Part shown: positions 38,058 to 42,854 of the stretch, piece after piece
Layout: each line of letters opens with the position of its first letter
Position numbering within the stretch: the stretch's first letter is position 1
Origin: a virus
DNA length: 42,854 nt
IMG/VR virus record: IMGVR_UViG_3300050015_000622
Span: 1-42,854 of that record
Strand: one strand, 5' to 3'
The notes under the pieces: model-generated
What the model was told of the DNA's origin: nothing
Seen by the model: only the letters and a program-made list of their open reading frames with translations
Database searches by the model: none
Translations under genes and position numbers: made by a program

Positions 38058-39324
38058 TGAACCCGTCGTTCAAGAAGTTATTGATATGCTTCCTCTGAAC
38101 ATCGCTTTAATGAATTTTTTACTAGATCCAAAAAATCCGAGATACAATTTTGCGCTGGGAAGATGTTATGAAGAGTTAGGGCAGACAGCATCAGCGGCAT
38201 CCTATTATCTTAGAACGGCGGAATTTAGTTCCAATGATTTGCTATCGTATGAAGCACTCTTGAGAATGTCTTTGTGTTTTCAACGTCAGGGATCTAGAAT
38301 TTTCACAATAAAGGGGGTTTTATTAAGAGCCATATCTTTATTGCCTGACAGACCGGAAGCTTATTTTCTTTTGTCCCGAATTTATGAAATTAACAGGGAA
38401 TGGCAAGAAGGATATACTTGGGCAGTTTTAGGAGAAAAAATGTTCAGCAATGATAAGGATTTGGATTCGCTGAATTCCAATGTAGAATATCCGGGTCCTT
38501 ACGTCTTTACTTTTGAAAGAGCTGTTACTGCCTGGTGGATAGGTTTATTTGATGAATCCGTGTATCTTTTTAGAAAGCTAATCAAGAATACAAAAATGCT
38601 AGAATTACATACAACGGCTACCAAAAACAATATTAAAAATCTTGCCAATAACTGGAAAGATCCAATTGTTTACCATGATACAATGTATGAATATCTGAAA
38701 GTTAAGTTCGAAGGATCCAATAAAATAACTCAAAATTATTCTCAGTGCTATCAGGACATGTTTGTATTATCTATGATAAAGGGGAAGAAAAATGGGGCTT
38801 TTGTTGAAATAGGAGGAGGGGATCCATTTTACGGAAATAATACGTATCTTCTTGAAAGGGAATTTGGATGGAAAGGAATTTCTATTGATATAGATCCAAA
38901 TTTAACCGAAGCATATAAAAAAGCAAGACCAACAAAAGTTATTACAGGGGATGCTACAAAATTAAACTATGATGTTCTTACTCTGAAAAAATATGATTAT
39001 CTTCAGATTGATTGCGATCCAGCCATTGTTTCCTACGAAGTATTATTGAAAATTCCTTTTGATCGTTGTAAATTCGCTGTCATAACATTTGAGCATGACT
39101 TTTATACTGATGAAAATAGCGGGGTTAGAGAAAAATCAAGAATGTATTTAGAGTCTCTTGGATATGAATTAGTAGCTAGCAATATTGCTCCGGATAAATA
39201 TAATAGTTATGAAGATTGGTGGGTTTATCCGGAGTTCTGTGATAAAGCTGCAATAAACAAGATGAAAAATACCAGCGATCTCCCCAAAAAAGCAGATGAT
39301 TACATGTTAAATAAAATATTCTAA
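38035..39324 (+). CDS. TPR plus FkbM-type methyltransferase (429 aa)
   Basis: Residues 25-200 are TPR-like helical pairs (NFALGRCYEELGQTASAASY, AYFLLSRIYEINREWQEG). Residues about 235-400 form a FkbM-like Rossmann methyltransferase: CYQDMFVLSMIKGKKNGAFV, EIGGGDPFYGNNTYLLERE, SIDIDPN and LQIDCDPA. FkbM enzymes methylate sugar or other hydroxyls. The TPR-enzyme pairing is typical of glycosyltransferase-linked proteins. Between fibre and head genes it may modify a virion glycan. Its stop overlaps the next ATG. Confidence 0.82.
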   Translation: MENQNQNNEPVVQEVIDMLPLNIALMNFLLDPKNPRYNFALGRCYEELGQTASAASYYLRTAEFSSNDLLSYEALLRMSLCFQRQGSRIFTIKGVLLRAISLLPDRPEAYFLLSRIYEINREWQEGYTWAVLGEKMFSNDKDLDSLNSNVEYPGPYVFTFERAVTAWWIGLFDESVYLFRKLIKNTKMLELHTTATKNNIKNLANNWKDPIVYHDTMYEYLKVKFEGSNKITQNYSQCYQDMFVLSMIKGKKNGAFVEIGGGDPFYGNNTYLLEREFGWKGISIDIDPNLTEAYKKARPTKVITGDATKLNYDVLTLKKYDYLQIDCDPAIVSYEVLLKIPFDRCKFAVITFEHDFYTDENSGVREKSRMYLESLGYELVASNIAPDKYNSYEDWWVYPEFCDKAAINKMKNTSDLPKKADDYMLNKIF

Positions 39325-39629
39325 TGGATACGCCAACCCCAACACCCCAACAACTACCTTCTGGATATACATGGGATGCTATTAATAATCAGATGAAACC
39401 TTCTTATGATGAGGTTTCTCAAGATATTAAATTAGCTCTTGCAAACAGAAGACTTACAATTTGTCGAGGATGCGAAATGTATACCGATAGAGGAGCTTGT
39501 GGATTCTGTGGATGCGGAATGTCTTTTAAAGCAACATTGATATATCCTCTGGATCAAGATGGTAAAGCTTTTTATCATGTAGACCCCTATGGAAAATACA
39601 TCTATGTATGTCAAGCAAAAAAATGGTAA
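39324..39629 (+). CDS. small Cys-cluster protein (101 aa)
   Basis: Residues 47-65 read CRGCEMYTDRGACGFCGCGM, two CxxC pairs that should bind zinc. The pattern, with a C-terminal CQAKKW, is widespread in T4-like phages, where it is found near neck and terminase genes. Function unknown. A paralogue follows immediately. Confidence 0.8.
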   Translation: MDTPTPTPQQLPSGYTWDAINNQMKPSYDEVSQDIKLALANRRLTICRGCEMYTDRGACGFCGCGMSFKATLIYPLDQDGKAFYHVDPYGKYIYVCQAKKW

Positions 39630-39630
39630 C

Positions 39631-39894
39631 ATGTTTAAAAAATTAAAGATTAGAATCCTTATTATTTTTATTGCTTATAAAAATCTTTTTTTAGAATGGA
39701 GGGATCTTTTGGATCCTCAAAAAAGAAAGATTTTTAATGAGAGATATGAAATATGTCAAAAATGCGAACATCGAGATAAAAATCTAAACTTATGTTCGAT
39801 ATGTAAATGCCCTCTTAAGCCAAAAACCCGTGGAGATTATGATATAGATTTTGAAGGAAAGTCTATATTCGGATGTCCATATAGATTCTGGTAA
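39631..39894 (+). CDS. small Cys-cluster protein, paralogue (87 aa)
   Basis: Residues about 41-60 read CQKCEHRDKNLNLCSICKCP and the C-terminus GCPYRFW corresponds to the CQAKKW end of the gene before. The N-terminal 24 residues are hydrophobic and basic (FKKLKIRILIIFIAYKNLFL), a possible membrane anchor not seen in the paralogue. The ATG at 39631 is just after the previous stop; a longer frame would overlap that gene. Confidence 0.76.
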   Translation: MFKKLKIRILIIFIAYKNLFLEWRDLLDPQKRKIFNERYEICQKCEHRDKNLNLCSICKCPLKPKTRGDYDIDFEGKSIFGCPYRFW

Positions 39895-39917
39895 ATATAT
39901 AAAGAAAAGAGAGTATT

Positions 39918-41567
39918 ATGGCCGATCCTATCACAAATCCACAAGGACAAAATTTAAGTGCAGCTTTTACTGGTCCGCAGGCTAATACTAGTGTTGTAAA
40001 TCCAGCTTTTGATCCTAATGGAACCAATATTTTCAATGCTAATACGGCTCTACTTGCTGCAATGCAAAATTACAATGCACTAAATGCAGCTGTAAATCAA
40101 ATGATAGGAATTGATTCAGTTTGGTTTAGAGCTATTCCCCAACAAAGATCTAAAGATGTTATTTTTCAAGAATATACTCTTTCTTGCGTTGCCGACCCTA
40201 TATGTCCAAAAGTAATGGTAGCTGGCGGTAACTGGCCTGATAGTAAATACAACTATGATTTAATGGGTCTCGAATATGAAATGCCGACTGAAGTTCAAAT
40301 TGATAAACTTTATTGGGAATCAATAGCGGGTTATGGAACTGCTCCTCAGAAAAAAGATATTGTTTACCTTCCTATGCCCAATAAATTATATCAAGTAGAA
40401 AGTTCCTATCTTAAAAGAGGATTTATGGAACAGGAAACTACTTGGGTTTGCAATCTTAAAAAATATCAACCAGAAGCTTCCAGGAAAGAAAGTCCTGCAC
40501 TCAAAGAAACAATTGATAAGTATACTGTTGGGGAAGAAGAGATATTTGGCGAAGCTATTGCAGCAAATATTGAAAAATTGGTAGATGATAAACAAACATC
40601 CCCATTCAACAGTACTACTAGAGATTTCTATAAAGAACTAGATAAGGATCTTAAAATAGTTCCTTATAATTTGGATATAAGCGGAGTTATAGCTGCCCAA
40701 AGTTATTACGATCTAAATACTTCAGAAGTATTTAATGCAGTGATTTACAAAAATTTAACAGATCTTGTCAAAGTTACCAATGATCGAGCTATTATGTCTT
40801 GGATTATGCCAAAAACAGCAGATCCTAGAGAATATGAAGTAATTTCAATCAACAAAGATTTAACAACTCCTCCATCTAATTATCACATTAAAGTAAGCGG
40901 AATCAAACGTTTTGCTATTGGAGATACATTCGTAATATCTCGTCCGGGTGCATTAAATTTCTATGCTGTAGTTATGAATGATAGTGATTCGGTAAACGGA
41001 ATATATTGGTGCAAGATTGATAATGATGTTGAAGTCTATATGAATTCTCTAAATGCTAATTGGACTACTGCAAGAAATTACAAGATGAAAGTTCAGAATC
41101 CTATTAGCATGATTGATGGAATAAATAAAGATATTCACAATTTTAGAGTAGATGTATATGCAAATCAATATGTTAAAATAATTTATGGGTCAACTGAACA
41201 TGTATTTCCTATAAATTCCAAATTGCTAGATAGTAACTGGTATGGAGTTGTAGTTAATATTGGAAATACTTGGGGTCAATTAAACGTACATATTTGGCAA
41301 CCAACAAATTCCGATTTTGGCGACAAACTAAGCAGCTTTTTTACTAAGACTATTTCATTTATTCCCGAAGGAATAACCGTTGATAGTTATTCTTTGAATA
41401 AATCAGATGGATATGTTACAAATATCAGATTATTTAAAACTACAATAGAAGACGAAAATCAAACACTAGAATTATTAGCATATTTAAGCAAAGATGCAGA
41501 TCAAGCTCTTATTTTGGATAATGCCGATGAAAGATTTAGCAATCCATATATCTCCAGACAACGCTAA
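39918..41567 (+). CDS. gp14-like neck protein with extra C-terminal domain (549 aa)
   Basis: Residues 60-190 follow the layout of T4-type gp14 neck proteins: IGIDSVWFRAIPQQRSKDVI (like YGVDVxYIPRxxxxxDxxxGE), and KKDIVYLPMPNKLYQVESSY then CNLKKYQPE (like EGDLIYFPLxxxLFEIxFVE then ELFEYSNE). T4 gp14 is about 256 aa; here about 250 more residues follow, with a beta-rich jelly-roll-like region (HNFRVDVYANQYVKIIYGST, WGQLNVHIWQPT). It lies before the terminase genes, the position expected from T4 order. Confidence 0.65.
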   Translation: MADPITNPQGQNLSAAFTGPQANTSVVNPAFDPNGTNIFNANTALLAAMQNYNALNAAVNQMIGIDSVWFRAIPQQRSKDVIFQEYTLSCVADPICPKVMVAGGNWPDSKYNYDLMGLEYEMPTEVQIDKLYWESIAGYGTAPQKKDIVYLPMPNKLYQVESSYLKRGFMEQETTWVCNLKKYQPEASRKESPALKETIDKYTVGEEEIFGEAIAANIEKLVDDKQTSPFNSTTRDFYKELDKDLKIVPYNLDISGVIAAQSYYDLNTSEVFNAVIYKNLTDLVKVTNDRAIMSWIMPKTADPREYEVISINKDLTTPPSNYHIKVSGIKRFAIGDTFVISRPGALNFYAVVMNDSDSVNGIYWCKIDNDVEVYMNSLNANWTTARNYKMKVQNPISMIDGINKDIHNFRVDVYANQYVKIIYGSTEHVFPINSKLLDSNWYGVVVNIGNTWGQLNVHIWQPTNSDFGDKLSSFFTKTISFIPEGITVDSYSLNKSDGYVTNIRLFKTTIEDENQTLELLAYLSKDADQALILDNADERFSNPYISRQR

Positions 41568-41578
41568 AAATTATTATT

Positions 41579-42322
41579 ATGAATCAGAAAGATACAAGAA
41601 AAGAACTTGAAAAAATGATTGACAACGCTGACGAGAACCTGGGTCAGAATGTTGTTCCTTCCGGGGGAGAAATACCAGAAATTCATCAAGAACCCACATT
41701 TACAATGGATTTTAATAAGATCCGTAAAGATTGTGATCGCAGAGCTAAGAGAATGATAAAAAATGCTACTGGTTTTATGTTGGATGACGACATGATTCAA
41801 GAAAACCCATATTTAAGAAACAAAATGTCTGTGGATATGATTTCATTATCTGGGATGCTTTATCAGCTAAAAGTAAATGAAATGATGCAAGAAACTCTCA
41901 TGGAGGAGGTCCGTAACGGAGCGACACACAATCGCATGTTCGAGGTCTTTGGTCAACTAAGTAAGACTATCGGAGAGCTAAATAAACAACTCCTACAAAC
42001 TGTAGAGGCTATAAAAACCACCTACAAAGACATCAAGTTTGATATTAAAGAAAGAAATCAGGATTTAAAAGCAATAGGGCCAGGTCAAAATGGCATTGTT
42101 CGCAATGGTAAGGGGCTAATTGCTTTGGGAACTAAAGAACTCATAAGGGAAACAAAAAAACTCAAAGCTGGATATATTCCTCAACAAATTGAAGATATAC
42201 AGGCTATTCCTGAAGCAATTTTAAATACAGAACCGCTGACTTTAGAAACCGAAGCTCCCCCCATAATATTAGAACCCCCAGTTCTAATTACGGATCTTGA
42301 TCTTCCCAAATTGGAAGAATAA
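41579..42322 (+). CDS. probable small terminase subunit (gp16-like, 247 aa)
   Basis: A mostly helical protein with a central coiled coil (residues 85-160: RNKMSVDMISLSGMLYQLKV ... FGQLSKTIGELNKQLLQTVE), typical for oligomerising small terminases. The last 45 residues are Pro/Glu-rich and acidic. Position directly before the large terminase supports the assignment; there is no sequence-specific motif. T4 gp16 is shorter (164 aa). Confidence 0.6.
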   Translation: MNQKDTRKELEKMIDNADENLGQNVVPSGGEIPEIHQEPTFTMDFNKIRKDCDRRAKRMIKNATGFMLDDDMIQENPYLRNKMSVDMISLSGMLYQLKVNEMMQETLMEEVRNGATHNRMFEVFGQLSKTIGELNKQLLQTVEAIKTTYKDIKFDIKERNQDLKAIGPGQNGIVRNGKGLIALGTKELIRETKKLKAGYIPQQIEDIQAIPEAILNTEPLTLETEAPPIILEPPVLITDLDLPKLEE

Positions 42323-42346
42323 TATATAGTTAAAGAACCGTTAAAA

Positions 42347-42854
42347 ATGGCATTTAATAAAATATGGGATACAGACCTTATAAACGATACTCTTCAAAGA
42401 TTTAGATACGGCGAAAATGTCGAGTTAGATTGTTTTCACCAAAGAGATCCAGAGTTAAAAGGTGCAGAAGTTTTATTTCAATTAACACACGAAGAAGAAG
42501 CTGAATTTAATAAGTGTGCTCAAGATGTTCAATATTTCGTAGAAACATATTGCCGTTTCCTCACTGACTACGGCCGTGTTACCGTAGAATTAAGGGATTT
42601 TCAGAGTGATATTCTTGCAACTTTAGGAGAAGAAGTTTTTATAGAAAAACTTGATGATTTTGGTCCTAAAGTTAGAAACTATATTCTGATGGCGAGCAGG
42701 CAGACGGGTAAATGTTTTTCATTTGATACTCAAATAGTTATAAAGAATACTTCAACGAATAGTTTAATTAAAATTTCTGTAGGACAGTTATATTCAATTA
42801 TAAATAAAAGACCTAATAAATCTAAAAAAGAAAAATTTATTACAAAAATTAAAA
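42347..42854 (+). CDS. 17: large terminase (gp17-like) 5' part with intein start, runs off the edge
   Basis: The DNA-packaging motor ATPase. Residues 1-122 correspond to the gp17 N-terminal region ending in VRNYILMASRQTGK, an SRQ-x-GK(T) Walker A. The expected Thr/Ser is replaced by CFSFDTQIVIKNTSTNSLIK, which matches an intein N-terminal splicing block (Cys first, F-x-x-D-T-x-I). Intein start is at 42713. The frame stays open to the window end, so the remaining intein and terminase parts are not visible. Confidence 0.85.
   Translation, partial: MAFNKIWDTDLINDTLQRFRYGENVELDCFHQRDPELKGAEVLFQLTHEEEAEFNKCAQDVQYFVETYCRFLTDYGRVTVELRDFQSDILATLGEEVFIEKLDDFGPKVRNYILMASRQTGKCFSFDTQIVIKNTSTNSLIKISVGQLYSIINKRPNKSKKEKFITKIK

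Overview
This window looks like part of a large T4-like (contractile-tailed) phage genome infecting a Bacteroidota host. The phage evidence is a linked set of T4-type genes: a gp44-type clamp loader, an RNase H/FEN-type 5' nuclease, T4 RNA ligase 1, three GIY-YIG homing endonucleases, trimeric tail-fibre genes, a gp14-like neck protein, a probable small terminase and the start of a large terminase. The host inference rests on recurrent TAnnTTTG -7 boxes (the Bacteroidota housekeeping-sigma signature), A-rich leaders without Shine-Dalgarno sites before almost every start, and Bacteroidota-style signal peptides. Base composition is AT-rich and genes are tightly packed, often with ATGA or TAATG overlaps.

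Layout. From 1 to about 22,220 almost all genes are on the minus strand: small unknown genes, a papain-like protease, a membrane-anchored glucosaminidase, the replication block (5' nuclease, homing endonuclease, clamp loader, Nudix), an RlaP-like nucleotidyltransferase, an OmpR/PhoB-type winged-helix regulator, a P-loop kinase, a HExxH membrane protein, a lipoprotein, a chain of very small genes and an RNase H-fold protein. A 312-bp divergent intergenic region (22,220-22,531) separates this from the plus-strand half. The plus strand first holds accessory and nucleic-acid genes (zinc-ribbon protein, a gene with an in-frame stop, RNA ligase 1, tyrosine-phosphatase-like protein, SEC-C protein, HD hydrolase) up to a strong terminator at 28,949-28,979. 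The virion block follows: four fibre-type proteins sharing modules, a GH130-like beta-propeller protein, a TPR plus FkbM-type methyltransferase, two small Cys-cluster proteins, a gp14-like neck protein, a probable small terminase, and the large terminase, which is interrupted in its Walker A motif by what looks like the start of an intein at the window edge.

Regulation is the most unusual part. Intergenic regions carry two related promoter architectures. One is ATKTGG-N11-TAYATTTG, sometimes only 4 nt before the ATG, suggesting leaderless mRNAs. The other has one or two TTAAC half-sites (period 10-11 bp) exactly 15 nt upstream of the same six-base position, then N11 and TAYATTTR. This layout resembles T4 middle promoters (activator box about 11-13 bp from -10) and PhoB-type tandem operators, and the phage encodes a PhoB-type regulator with a degenerate receiver whose own gene has such a promoter. 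The link between regulator and sites is inference. Other notable points are a tRNA-like RNA without a recognisable anticodon arm but with its own promoter, scattered RNA-repair genes, and genes for glycan processing inside the tail-fibre cluster.
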